Source: Villigracilis sp900696595 (GTDB lineage: Bacteria > Chloroflexota > Anaerolineae > Anaerolineales > Villigracilaceae). From it: a DNA stretch of 64,000 nucleotides. The stretch spans positions 5,155-69,154 of the forward strand of contig SZPH01000003.1 in the NCBI GenBank assembly GCA_030263615.1, read 5' to 3'. This document shows, in pieces, positions 41,955 through 50,130 of the stretch. Every line of letters begins with the position of its first letter. Position 1 is the first letter of the stretch. The position numbers and the translations under genes were made by a program. Below the pieces are notes generated by a model that was not told where the DNA came from, searched no databases, and saw only the letters and a program-made list of their open reading frames with translations.

Positions 41955-42584
41955 TTACTGCCCGCAGGTGAAGCGCGCCAGCGCTTCATCGAACATGCCG
42001 CGAGACGTGCCGTCTTGCGGCGCGTAAACCTTCCACGCAAAGGCGCGGTCGCCGCACGTCCATGCGCCGGCGCCGCCGAAGGGAAGCGCCGGGCTGGCGG
42101 TGGTGGCGATGTCGTCGTACATCACGTTCATGTTGCGGATGAGAAAGACATCCAGGCTGTTGGCTGGGGTGTCGAGCGCGTCATCGAGCATGGTATCCAA
42201 AAGGAATTTCGGGTCGGAGACGCCCGGCGCGATCTGCCAGATGACTTGAATGAATAGATTGCCGTTGAAGGCGGCGAGCAGCCCCTGGCTGTAAGTGGAA
42301 GGAGAGGCGGGGTTCTTTTGGGCGCTTATATCGAAGAAGGAAACATCTATGGGGTGGCCGATGCAGAATTGATATTCGCAGAATAAACCGGCGAGGCTGA
42401 ACGGCGTGGGGGACGGGAATGGCGTGGGCGGCGCGGCGCGGGTCGCGGTGGGGAGGGCGGCCAGTGTGGCGGCGACGGCTCTCTGAATTTGGGCGTTCGG
42501 GTCGGGAGTCGCTTTCGGCGAGCAGGCAACTGTCAGAAACAGGATCAGGCTGAACGTCAGGAAAAGAGGCGCGGGGGTTTTCAT
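41955..42584 (-). CDS. Lipoprotein of unknown function
   Basis: 209 residues. The signal ends TVAC (Cys21), then an Ala/Thr/Pro linker (about 28-60) and a globular domain with four Cys residues in two regions (LFCEYQFCIGHP and WTCGD...FTCGQ) that could form disulfides. No family recognised. It may be an extracellular binding or sensor lipoprotein. Its promoter was not found. Palindromes lie just upstream. Confidence 0.75.
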   Translation of the reverse strand: MKTPAPLFLTFSLILFLTVACSPKATPDPNAQIQRAVAATLAALPTATRAAPPTPFPSPTPFSLAGLFCEYQFCIGHPIDVSFFDISAQKNPASPSTYSQGLLAAFNGNLFIQVIWQIAPGVSDPKFLLDTMLDDALDTPANSLDVFLIRNMNVMYDDIATTASPALPFGGAGAWTCGDRAFAWKVYAPQDGTSRGMFDEALARFTCGQ

Positions 42585-42603
42585 CCGCAGGATTATAAAA
42601 CAA

Positions 42604-42669
42604 GTAGGACAAGTCTATAGACTTGTCCTACAGGCTTGTCCTACTTGTGGGGCGCGTTGGAGAACGCGC
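42604..42669. repeat. Two perfect palindromes between the lipoprotein and NirS-like genes
   Basis: 42604-42631 is a 12-bp perfect stem with a TATA loop, followed by a direct partial copy of its right arm. 42652-42669 has a 7-bp stem with a GGAG loop. Both lie downstream of the NirS-like gene (minus strand) and could stabilise or end its transcript. They resemble the group at 1415-1512. Confidence 0.75.
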
Positions 42670-42680
42670 ATTATTCGCGG

Positions 42681-44714
42681 CTAGTAAATATCGTGAACGG
42701 TGTTGTACACGTTGAACTTGCCGGTGGGGGTGATGAGGTCTTTGATGCGCGTGATTTCTTCGAGCGTTTCGTCGTTGTAGACCACGATCTCGCCGGTCTT
42801 GCCGGGTTGGTCGGCGGTTCCCCAAACGCTGACCCATACTTCGGTGCCGTCCATGTTGTATTCAAAGTGGACGGCGCGCCCGTAGTCGGCGACTTCCCAG
42901 CATTTGTGAACTTTGGTCGGGTCTTCCTTGGCGATGACGCAGACTGTGCGTTGGAGTTTTTCATCCGAGTTGAGGACGAAGTCTACCCAGACCCATTTGC
43001 TGTTGGGGTGAGTCTTGACGAAGAGACTGCCCGCGCCGGGGAGTTCGATGTTGCGGACGACCTTCCACGCGCTGTCGGGGTTGCCTTCGGGGTCGGTTCC
43101 GATGGCGATGAGCGAGGCGGCGCTGAGGTGTGGCGTGCTCCAGACGGGGCCGAATTCGGGGTCTATCCAGTTTGCGCCGCGCCCGGGGTGCGGAACTTCG
43201 GGCGTGTCCACCATGGCTTCGAGATCGCCTTCGACGGCGTCAATCACCACGATTTTGTTGGACTGGTTGGCGGCGACGAGGAAGTAGCGCTGGGTGGATT
43301 CCCATCCGCCGTCGTGCAGGTAGAGCGCGGAGTTGATGATTTTGACGCTGATGTCGGTTGGGTTCTGGTAGTTGACGAGCCAGACCTGCCCGGTTTCCTT
43401 GACGTTGACGATCCATTCGGGTTTGTATTCCGAAGCGATGATGGCGGCGACGCGCGGATCGCCGACGTAGGTTCCGGTGTCGGCGGTGTAGCCGCGCACG
43501 CTGGTGATCTTCATCGGTTCGAGGGTCAGCCCGTCGAGGATGGTGAAGTGGGGGGGCCAGTAACAGCCGACGATGGCGTACTTGTCGGTGAAGTCGCCCA
43601 GTTCGCCTTCGTACTTGCTCACTTCGACGGAGCGCGCGTCGTAGCAGGTTTGCACTTCGGCGACTTTTTCGGGAATTTCCATCCACAGGTCAACGAGGGC
43701 GAGTTTGCCGTCGCGCCCGATGACGTAGACGTAGCGCCCGGTGGCGGACATGCGCGAGATGTGGACGGCGTAGCCCGTGTCCACCTTGGCGACGACTTCG
43801 TAGGTGTCGCCGTCAATGATGGCGACCTGTCCCGCGTCGCGCAGGGTGACGGAGAAGTAGTTTTCCCAGTTGCGCGTGGTCTGCGGTTCAGTGGGGCGGT
43901 CTTCCGGCGCGACGAGAACCTTCCATGAGGCTTTCATCTGTTCGAGCGACATATCGGGCGGGGCGGGCGGTTCGTTTTGCAGGTACTTGGCCATGATGTC
44001 GGTCTGCTCCTGCGTGAAGAAGCCCTGCTTGCCCCAGTCGGGCATTCCTTTGAGTGTGCCGTTGAAGATGATCGAAGAGAGCGCGACCGTTCCCTTCGGC
44101 AGTGTCACATCCGGCGTGAGGGCGGGACCGGTCGCGCCTTTGCGCATCGTGCCGTGACAGCCCGCGCAACGCTCGAAGAAGGTCTGCTTTGCCCAGGCGA
44201 AATCTTCGTCGGAGAGCGAGACGTCGGCGGCGGAGGTGTCAACTTCTACATCCGCGTCTGCCATGATGGATTCGCCTCCGGGCAGGGTGGCGAGGTAGCC
44301 GACGATCATGCGGATTTCCTCGCCGGTAAGCGTTTCGCTCAATGTGGCTGGCATGAGACCGGGCTGGCACATGCCGGTGGGGCAGTCTTGGGTGAGGAAG
44401 GCTTCCGGGTCCACGACGGATTCAAGGATGTATTCAGACGCGGTCTTTGCTTTGCCGGTATAGGCGCTGTCTGCAATATGCCCTTCAGCAACCGTGGAAA
44501 TGCTGGAGAGGTCGGGCCCAATCGCGCCGACCGCGCCGGGGATTCCGGGGATGGCGTGGCAGGCGCCGCATCCGCCTTTGACGAAGGCATCCGCGACGGC
44601 TTGCGGCTCGAGCGTGACCGGTTCGAAGACCTGCGGTTCGGCGGCGGGGGCGCAAGCCCAAAGGACCAAAACCAGCCCAAGCAACAAGAATGCAATTCCG
44701 ATTTTATTTTTCAT
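42681..44714 (-). CDS. NirS-like lipoprotein: two cytochrome c domains plus haem-d1-type propeller
   Basis: 677 residues. Lipobox LWAC (Cys21), haem c motifs CGACH (49-53) and CAGCH (183-187), then from about 280 an eight-bladed propeller close to cytochrome cd1 nitrite reductase. TGYAVHISRMSATGRYVYVIGRDGK carries His318, the likely d1 ligand, and NVKETGQV, LHDGG, PHPGRGAN, GTDPEGNPD, FVKTHPNS and TPTGKFNVYNT match the family. Where NirS, as I recall it, has EYHPEPRVA, this protein reads TYVGDPRVA (415-423), so one distal catalytic His seems lost. ATG 44714 follows AAGGAG; an upstream start is unlikely. Nitrite reductase, a NirN/NirF-like d1 protein, or a divergent enzyme are all possible. 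Confidence 0.85.
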   Translation of the reverse strand: MKNKIGIAFLLLGLVLVLWACAPAAEPQVFEPVTLEPQAVADAFVKGGCGACHAIPGIPGAVGAIGPDLSSISTVAEGHIADSAYTGKAKTASEYILESVVDPEAFLTQDCPTGMCQPGLMPATLSETLTGEEIRMIVGYLATLPGGESIMADADVEVDTSAADVSLSDEDFAWAKQTFFERCAGCHGTMRKGATGPALTPDVTLPKGTVALSSIIFNGTLKGMPDWGKQGFFTQEQTDIMAKYLQNEPPAPPDMSLEQMKASWKVLVAPEDRPTEPQTTRNWENYFSVTLRDAGQVAIIDGDTYEVVAKVDTGYAVHISRMSATGRYVYVIGRDGKLALVDLWMEIPEKVAEVQTCYDARSVEVSKYEGELGDFTDKYAIVGCYWPPHFTILDGLTLEPMKITSVRGYTADTGTYVGDPRVAAIIASEYKPEWIVNVKETGQVWLVNYQNPTDISVKIINSALYLHDGGWESTQRYFLVAANQSNKIVVIDAVEGDLEAMVDTPEVPHPGRGANWIDPEFGPVWSTPHLSAASLIAIGTDPEGNPDSAWKVVRNIELPGAGSLFVKTHPNSKWVWVDFVLNSDEKLQRTVCVIAKEDPTKVHKCWEVADYGRAVHFEYNMDGTEVWVSVWGTADQPGKTGEIVVYNDETLEEITRIKDLITPTGKFNVYNTVHDIY

Positions 44715-44773
44715 CTGGGGTATTCTCCTTTGTGCATAATCGCACAAATGTAAGTGATGAAAAGCGTGTCATC

Positions 44774-44789
44774 TGTGATAAAAGTCACA
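44774..44789. promoter_or_regulatory. CRP/FNR-type palindrome in the nirS-like/csoR divergent region
   Basis: TGTGATAAAAGTCACA is a perfect TGTGA-N6-TCACA inverted repeat, the classic CRP-type half-sites. It is 60 bp upstream of the NirS-like gene and 22 bp upstream of the csoR -35 box, so it could control either direction. No CRP/FNR regulator gene is in the window. Confidence 0.65.
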
Positions 44790-44810
44790 GGATGAATTGC
44801 AATGTGACAT

Positions 44811-44839
44811 TTGACAAAAGAATTGGTAAGGTTTATCAT
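44811..44839 (+). promoter_or_regulatory. csoR operon promoter
   Basis: TTGACA (44811-44816) and TATCAT (44834-44839) with a 17-bp spacer. The transcription start near 44846 would put the CsoR-like operator at about +7 to +28. Confidence 0.8.
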
Positions 44840-44851
44840 GCCCGTTATCCC

Positions 44852-44873
44852 TACCCCCCTGGGAGGGGGGGTA
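44852..44873 (+). promoter_or_regulatory. CsoR-like operator
   Basis: TACCCCCCTGGGAGGGGGGGTA is a G-tract palindrome of the kind bound by CsoR/RcnR-family repressors, just downstream of the promoter and 43 bp before csoR. Binding would block the copper operon in the absence of Cu(I). This is inference from the motif and position. Confidence 0.75.
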
Positions 44874-44915
44874 AGAAGAGAAAGGCTGAACGACTCAAAA
44901 GCATGGAGGCAACCC

Positions 44916-45185
44916 ATGGAAACTGAAGGCGCGCTCCGAAGATTGAAAACTGTCGAGGGACACCTGCGCGGCGTGATCCGCATGGTGGAGGAGGACGCGT
45001 ATTGCATTGACGTCATCCGCCAGATTCAAGCGGTGGAGGCGGCGTTGAACAAGGTCAGCGCAAAAATACTCGAAGAGCATTTGAATTCATGCGTGATTAC
45101 CGCCGTTCAGGGCAACGACAAAAAGGAACGCGAGCGGGTCTTGAAGGAAATTACCGAAGTGTTCGAGATGTCCACGAAGGTGTAG
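44916..45185 (+). CDS. csoR: Copper-sensing repressor CsoR
   Basis: The 89-residue all-helical protein belongs to the CsoR/RcnR family, with the Cu(I) ligand set C30 (DAYCID), H55 and C59 (EEHLNSCV). The N-terminal EGALRRLKTVEGHLRGVIRM is the family's DNA-binding surface. It probably represses its own promoter through the palindrome at 44852. ATG 44916 follows GGAGG. A longer in-frame version would start within the promoter and is rejected. Confidence 0.93.
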   Translation: METEGALRRLKTVEGHLRGVIRMVEEDAYCIDVIRQIQAVEAALNKVSAKILEEHLNSCVITAVQGNDKKERERVLKEITEVFEMSTKV

Positions 45186-45257
45186 GTAAACATATCTTTT
45201 GCGCGAGAACGCGGAAGATCTTGATCGAGACTTAACCTCAAAGGAGATTTTTGTTTG

Positions 45258-45671
45258 ATGAGAAAGATTCTGTTGTTATCCGCGCTCGCCCTGCTTTTGG
45301 CGGCGTGCGGCGGCAATGCGGAGGCTGGGGCGACGGCGATTACCGTCAAGGTGAGCGAATTTGCCTTCGACCCCAATCCCATCACTGTTTCATCCGGCGC
45401 GCCGGTGGAGTTGACGCTCGTGAACGAAGGCGCGGTGGAGCATGACTTTGTGGTCGAGGTCATTCCGGTCGAGGATGTTACAACCGAGGGCGGAATGGGC
45501 GAGCATGAGATGTCCGGCGGGCACGAAGAACCCGATCTGCACGTCGCCACTGCGGCGGGAGGAACGAGCGTCCTGCGCTTTACGCCCACAGAACCCGGAA
45601 CGTATCAAATCATTTGCTCGGTCCCCGGACATAAAGAAGCCGGGATGATCGGCGAGTTGATCGTCAAATAA
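45258..45671 (+). CDS. Cupredoxin-like copper lipoprotein
   Basis: 137 residues with lipobox AAC (Cys17). A cupredoxin beta-barrel follows with type-1 copper ligands at family-like spacing: His62 (EHDFVV), Cys120, His125 and Met130 in CSVPGHKEAGM. A His/Met/Glu-rich insertion (EHEMSGGHEEPDLH, about 83-96) may also bind copper. It could be an electron carrier or periplasmic copper binder, in the CsoR-controlled operon. AAGGAG lies upstream; TTG 45255 would be an alternative start. Confidence 0.9.
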   Translation: MRKILLLSALALLLAACGGNAEAGATAITVKVSEFAFDPNPITVSSGAPVELTLVNEGAVEHDFVVEVIPVEDVTTEGGMGEHEMSGGHEEPDLHVATAAGGTSVLRFTPTEPGTYQIICSVPGHKEAGMIGELIVK

Positions 45672-45692
45672 AGAATTCAAGGAGAAAAAAAC

Positions 45693-45911
45693 ATGACTAC
45701 AGTAACCTATACCGTTCCCGCCATTTCGTGCGGACATTGCACCCACACCATCGAAACCGAAGTGGGCGAGTTGCAGGGCGTCCAGTCCGTCAAGGCGGAG
45801 GTGGACAGCAAGAAAGTGACCATCACCTTCGACGCTCCTGCGGACGAGGCGAAGATCAAGGCTCTGCTGGCGGAGATCAATTACCCGGCGGAGGGATTGA
45901 TTGCGTTGTAG
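45693..45911 (+). CDS. copZ: Heavy-metal-associated (HMA) copper chaperone
   Basis: 72-residue single HMA domain with the metal site CGHC (C13, C16) and the ferredoxin-like alternation of strands and helices. It should carry Cu(I) to the CopA ATPase encoded 110 bp downstream. It follows the cupredoxin gene by 21 bp with AAGGAG before the ATG. Confidence 0.92.
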   Translation: MTTVTYTVPAISCGHCTHTIETEVGELQGVQSVKAEVDSKKVTITFDAPADEAKIKALLAEINYPAEGLIAL

Positions 45912-46020
45912 AGATTAGATGATTAGAGATTAGATGATTAGAGATTGGATGACTAGAGGTTGGTTATTGAAATCCAATCGCCAATTACTAATTACCAATC
46001 ACCAATTACCAATTACCAAC
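45912..46020. repeat. Tandem repeats between copZ and copA
   Basis: 45912-45970 holds about four units of a 15-bp repeat (GAGATTAGATGATTA and variants). 45974-46020 holds six and a half heptamers of type CCAATTA/CCAATCA and ends directly at the copA start codon. The copA mRNA therefore has no ordinary Shine-Dalgarno sequence. Confidence 0.9.
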
Positions 46021-48525
46021 ATGACAACACGGCAACTGACCCTACCCATCACCGGCATGACCTGCGCCAACTGCGTGGCGACCGTGGAGCGCAACTTGAA
46101 GAAGCTCGACGGCGTGGATAACGCTGTTGTGAATCTTTCCTCCGAGCGCGCCACGGTGGATTACGACTCCGCCAAACTGGGGCTGACGGATTTCATCGCC
46201 CGCGTCAACCGCGCCGGGTACGGAGTCGCCACCGGCGAGGCGGATCTCGTCATCAAGCGCCTGTCCGACGACAACGACGCCCGCCGACTCGAGAAGTCCC
46301 TCGCCCAGTTGGATGGCGTGCTCGAAGCGCAGGTGACGTTTACGACCGAAAAGGCGCGCGTGAAATATGTGCCGACGATCGTTACGCAAGCCGAGTTGCG
46401 TCGCGCCGTTTCCGCCGCCGGGTTTGAAGCGCTGGAATTGGGCGGGCAGGCGGAGGATGCCGAAGCGAGGGCGCGCGAACACGAGATCAACGAACAGCGC
46501 CGCCTGCTTGTCATCGGGTTGATCTTTACCGTGCCGCTCTTTATCCTTTCGATGAGCAAGGATTTCGGCCTGTTGCCCGATTTTGTTTACACCGGCATGA
46601 GCATGGACGGGATGCGCGAAGCCCGCCCGTGGTTCAACTGGGTGATGCTGGCGTTGGCGCTTCCGGTTCAGTTTTATGTCGGCGGACAATATTATGTCGG
46701 CGCGTTCAAGGCGCTCAGGAATAAATCCGCCAATATGGACGTGTTGATCGCGATGGGCTCGTCCGCCGCGTTCTTCTACTCCCTGCCGATCACGTTCGGC
46801 TGGCTGATGGGGCATGTTTATTTTGAAACTGCGGCGGTCATCATCACGCTCATCAAACTGGGCAAATTCCTCGAAGCCCGCGCCAAGGGACGCACATCCG
46901 AAGCCATCAAGAAGTTGATGGGACTGCGCGCCAAAACCGCCCGCGTGATTCGTGATGGTATTGAAACCGAAGTCCCTGTGGACGATGTGCGCGTGGGCGA
47001 TGTGGTCATTGCCAGACCCGGCGAGAAAATTCCGGTGGACGGCGTGGTGGTGGAGGGACGCAGCGCCATTGACGAATCCATGCTGACGGGCGAATCGCTT
47101 CCCGTTGAGAAGAAACCCGGCGACCCGGTCATCGGCGCGACGCTCAACAAACTGGGCATGTTGAAATTTGAAGCCACAAAGGTCGGCAAAGAGACCGCGC
47201 TGGCGCAGATCATCAAACTGGTGGAGGACGCGCAAGGCTCGAAGGCGCCGATTCAAAAAATGGCGGATCAAGTCTCAGCCGTTTTTGTTCCCATTGTCAT
47301 CGTCGTCGCCCTGCTGACGTTCCTCGGCTGGTACTTCCTTGCGCCGCAAATTACCAATTACCAATTACCCGATTCCCGCTTCACCACCGCTCTTATCAAC
47401 ATGGTCGCCGTGCTGGTGATCGCCTGCCCGTGCGCGATGGGACTCGCCACGCCGACCGCCATCATGGTCGGAACCGGCAAAGGCGCGGAAAGCGGAATCC
47501 TGTTCAGAAATAGCGAAGCCCTCGAACGAGCTGGCAAAGTTTCCGTGGTTGTTCTGGATAAAACTGGAACGATTACCAAAGGACAACCCGCCGTCACGGA
47601 CATAATTACCAATCTCCAATTACCAATTACCAATGACGAACTCCTCCGCCTCGCCGCATCCGTCGAAAAAGGAAGCGAACATCCGCTCGGCGAAGCCATT
47701 TGGGCGGAAGCGACCACTCGCGGACTCGCGTTGGCGGAACCGGCCGGGTTTAAAGCAGAGGCCGGGCATGGCGTTCAAGCCGAGGTCGAGGGCAGAAGCG
47801 TCGTCGTCGGAAACAGGAGAATGTTCGAGGCGCGGGGAATCCAACTGGGGAGTCTGGAATCCGAAATTCTCCGCCTGCAATCCGAAGCCAAAACGGCCAT
47901 GCTGGTTGCGGTGGATAACGTCGCGGCGGGAATCATCGCGGTGGCGGATACGATCAAGGACAGTTCGAAGGAGGCGATTGCCGACCTGCACAAAATGGGT
48001 TTGAAGGTCGCAATGATCACCGGCGACAACCAAAAAACCGCCGAAGCAATTGCGAAACAGGTTGACATTGACGTTGTGCTGGCTGAAGTGCTACCTGAAG
48101 GCAAATCCTCCGAAGTCAAGAAACTCCAATCGTCAATTACCAATTACCAATCACCAATTACCAGCCACCAATCGCCAATTACCAACATCGTTGCAATGGT
48201 CGGCGACGGCGTGAACGACGCGCCCGCGCTCGCGCAAGCGGATGTGGGACTCGCGATTGGGACGGGGACCGATGTGGCCATGGCCGCCGCGCCCGTGACG
48301 TTAATGAGCGGCGACCTGTGCGGAGTCTCGCGCGCCATTCAACTTTCGCGCAGGACGATGACGACCATCAAACAAAATTTGTTTTGGGCGTTCTTCTACA
48401 ATGTCATCCTCATCCCCGCCGCCATGCTTGGCTACCTCAACCCCATGCTCGCCGCCGGAGCGATGGCGTTCAGCAGCGTCTTCGTGGTGACGAACAGTTT
48501 GCGGTTGCGCGGCGCGAAGATATAG
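46021..48525 (+). CDS. copA: Copper-exporting P1B-type ATPase with in-frame heptamer insertions
   Basis: 834 residues: HMA domain with CANC (C15, C18), a second HMA-like domain lacking CxxC (about 75-140), eight expected helices, CPC at 469-471, phosphorylated D513 in DKTGT, SEHPLG in the N-domain and GDGVNDAP. It pumps Cu(I) outward. Three stretches are translated tandem repeats: ITNYQLP at 444-450 in the outer loop before the CPC helix, ITNLQLPITN at 529-538 after DKTGT, and ITNYQSPITSHQSPITN (about 706-722) before the hinge. Reading frame is kept in all. ATG 46021 follows a repeat array without a ribosome site; a longer upstream reading is only repeat sequence. Confidence 0.93.
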   Translation: MTTRQLTLPITGMTCANCVATVERNLKKLDGVDNAVVNLSSERATVDYDSAKLGLTDFIARVNRAGYGVATGEADLVIKRLSDDNDARRLEKSLAQLDGVLEAQVTFTTEKARVKYVPTIVTQAELRRAVSAAGFEALELGGQAEDAEARAREHEINEQRRLLVIGLIFTVPLFILSMSKDFGLLPDFVYTGMSMDGMREARPWFNWVMLALALPVQFYVGGQYYVGAFKALRNKSANMDVLIAMGSSAAFFYSLPITFGWLMGHVYFETAAVIITLIKLGKFLEARAKGRTSEAIKKLMGLRAKTARVIRDGIETEVPVDDVRVGDVVIARPGEKIPVDGVVVEGRSAIDESMLTGESLPVEKKPGDPVIGATLNKLGMLKFEATKVGKETALAQIIKLVEDAQGSKAPIQKMADQVSAVFVPIVIVVALLTFLGWYFLAPQITNYQLPDSRFTTALINMVAVLVIACPCAMGLATPTAIMVGTGKGAESGILFRNSEALERAGKVSVVVLDKTGTITKGQPAVTDIITNLQLPITNDELLRLAASVEKGSEHPLGEAIWAEATTRGLALAEPAGFKAEAGHGVQAEVEGRSVVVGNRRMFEARGIQLGSLESEILRLQSEAKTAMLVAVDNVAAGIIAVADTIKDSSKEAIADLHKMGLKVAMITGDNQKTAEAIAKQVDIDVVLAEVLPEGKSSEVKKLQSSITNYQSPITSHQSPITNIVAMVGDGVNDAPALAQADVGLAIGTGTDVAMAAAPVTLMSGDLCGVSRAIQLSRRTMTTIKQNLFWAFFYNVILIPAAMLGYLNPMLAAGAMAFSSVFVVTNSLRLRGAKI
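47350..47370. repeat. Heptamer insertion 1 in copA
   Basis: Three AATTACC-type units encode ITNYQLP in the extracytoplasmic loop before the CPC transmembrane helix. The frame is preserved. Confidence 0.85.
47605..47634. repeat. Heptamer insertion 2 in copA
   Basis: About four AATTACC/AATCTCC units encode ITNLQLPITN, 16 residues after the phosphorylated Asp, at the P-domain to N-domain connection. Confidence 0.85.
48126..48186. repeat. Heptamer insertion 3 in copA
   Basis: Nearly nine units (CCAATCG, TCAATTA, CCAATTA, CCAATCA, CCAGCCA and others) encode about 20 residues just before VAMVGDGVNDAP, where related ATPases have only a short turn. Confidence 0.9.
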
Positions 48526-48682
48526 TAGACGTTATCGAAAACAAGCCGCATCTCTTTTATCGGACGCAGATGAACGCGGATTTACGCTGATAAAAAACCT
48601 TCGTTTCCTACGCTTGTCCGCGTCCCTCTAGTGAACAGTGAGTAGTGGACAATCACTAACCCTTCACCCTTATCGAGTCCGA
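48526..48682. other. Spacer with dispersed degenerate repeat between copA and the TauE/SafE gene
   Basis: No gene. 48545-48590 contains ATCGGACGCAGATGAACGCG followed by GATTTACGCTGAT. This resembles degenerate text at 19500-19620 and 63915-63955. No clear promoter is seen. Confidence 0.5.
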
Positions 48683-49885
48683 ATGAGCCGAAAACAAAAT
48701 AGACCCATTGATCCCGTCGTCGTCGTCATGATCGGCGTGGTGTTCGTGGCTGTCGCCGTCGCCATGATCGCGTTTCAGCCCAAAACAAACTCCATCAACA
48801 TCGCCGCCGGTTCGGGGATGATGAGTCAACTGATGGTCGCCTTCGTTGCCGGAATCACCACCGGCGGGTTGAGCTGTCTCGCCGTGCAGGGCGGACTGCT
48901 CGCCAGTTCGCTCGCGCATCAAATCGAACAGGATTACGCCGGACAGGCCGCGCCGAGGAAAAAAACGAAACAACAACCGCCCGTCGCGCGCGTCAACTCC
49001 GCGCTTCCCATTTCACTTTTCCTTTTGGCGAAACTGGTCGCATACACGCTTCTCGGCGCATTGCTCGGATGGCTCGGCTCCTACCTGACCTTCAGCCCGA
49101 TGACCCGCGCCATGCTCCTGATCGCCATCGGCCTCTTCATGGTCGGCAACGCCCTGCGGATGTTCAACGTCCACCCGATCTTCCGCTACTTCTCCATCGA
49201 ACCGCCCAAATTCATCACGCGCTACATCCGCAAGACCGCCAAAGGCGCCGACACCGCCACCCCGCTCCTCCTCGGCTTCCTCACCGTCTTCATCCCCTGC
49301 GGCGTGACTCAAGCCATGATGGCGACCGCGCTCGGCACGGGCAGCGCGACCATGGGCGCGGCGCTGATGTTCGCCTTCACGCTCGGCACAAGCCCGGTCT
49401 TCTTCATTGTCGCCTACCTCGCCGCCGAACTCGGCGCAAAACTCGAAAAATTCTTCATGCGATTCGTCGCCATCGTCGTTTTGATTCTGGGGATTTATAC
49501 CTTCGACAGCGGACTCAACCTGATGGGTTCCCCCCTCTCGCTTCAAAACCTGACGCGGAACTGGTTCGCCCCTCAAACAGATTCCAACGCCCAAGCCGAA
49601 TCCCCCCAACCCCCCGCGGACGGAGTCCTCACCCTCAACGTCAAAAACAACGGATACTCCCCCGGCGTCCTGCGCGCCCCGGCGGACAAGGACCTCACGC
49701 TGAACCTCGTTACAAACAATACCTACTCCTGCGCGCGCGATTTCGTCATCCCCGCCTTGAACTTCTACGAACTCCTGCCCGATACCGGCGTCGTTAAAGT
49801 GAACATCCCCGCACAGCAGGCTGGCTCCACCCTTTTCTTCACCTGCTCGATGGGCATGTACACCGGACAGATCGTGTTTGAATAA
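48683..49885 (+). CDS. TauE/SafE (DsbD-like) membrane protein with C-terminal cupredoxin domain
   Basis: About 400 residues: helix at 12-27, then a six-helix DsbD/TauE-SafE-type core (GITTGGLSCLAVQGGLLASSL, LGFLTVFIPCGVTQAMMATALG, each with a conserved Cys). A C-terminal cupredoxin-like domain (about 310-400) ends FFTCSMGMYTGQIVFE and carries potential copper ligands Cys/Met. Similar fusions are associated with copper handling or metalloenzyme maturation. Location within the CsoR copper island supports that. ATG 48683 lacks a strong ribosome site; GTG 48638 would only add non-conserved residues. Confidence 0.82.
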   Translation: MSRKQNRPIDPVVVVMIGVVFVAVAVAMIAFQPKTNSINIAAGSGMMSQLMVAFVAGITTGGLSCLAVQGGLLASSLAHQIEQDYAGQAAPRKKTKQQPPVARVNSALPISLFLLAKLVAYTLLGALLGWLGSYLTFSPMTRAMLLIAIGLFMVGNALRMFNVHPIFRYFSIEPPKFITRYIRKTAKGADTATPLLLGFLTVFIPCGVTQAMMATALGTGSATMGAALMFAFTLGTSPVFFIVAYLAAELGAKLEKFFMRFVAIVVLILGIYTFDSGLNLMGSPLSLQNLTRNWFAPQTDSNAQAESPQPPADGVLTLNVKNNGYSPGVLRAPADKDLTLNLVTNNTYSCARDFVIPALNFYELLPDTGVVKVNIPAQQAGSTLFFTCSMGMYTGQIVFE

Positions 49886-49917
49886 AAACAAGGTGACTGT
49901 CACCTATCAGGAATCAA

Positions 49918-50130
49918 ATGCTTAAACAAACCTTCTCCGTCCCCGACATGCACTGCCCCAACTGCTCGATGAAACTCGAAAGCATCGAAGACGACTTCGA
50001 CGGCATCCGCAAGATCGTCGCCAGTTACCACAAACAAAGCATGACCGTCGAATACGACGAAACCAAAGTCAGCGCCGAACAGATCGTCGCCGCCGCAAAG
50101 AAAAAAGGCTACACCGCAACCCCGCTGTAA
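49918..50130 (+). CDS. Second HMA-domain metal chaperone
   Basis: 70-residue HMA domain with CPNC (C13, C16), paralogue of the copZ product at 45693. It follows the TauE/SafE-cupredoxin gene by 32 bp and may serve that membrane protein. Its TAA stop lies within the first unit of the 20-unit heptamer array. Confidence 0.9.
   Translation: MLKQTFSVPDMHCPNCSMKLESIEDDFDGIRKIVASYHKQSMTVEYDETKVSAEQIVAAAKKKGYTATPL

Noticed and set aside
42636..43928. 430-codon plus-strand open frame
   Set aside because: It is the antisense shadow of the NirS-like gene, whose haem motifs, lipobox and propeller motifs are clear on the minus strand.
45934..46020. N-terminal extension of copA starting at 45934
   Set aside because: The added residues are only the translation of the intergenic repeat array. 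The HMA domain begins at ATG 46021.
46042..47271. 409-codon minus-strand open frame
   Set aside because: Shadow of copA; no motifs or ribosome site.
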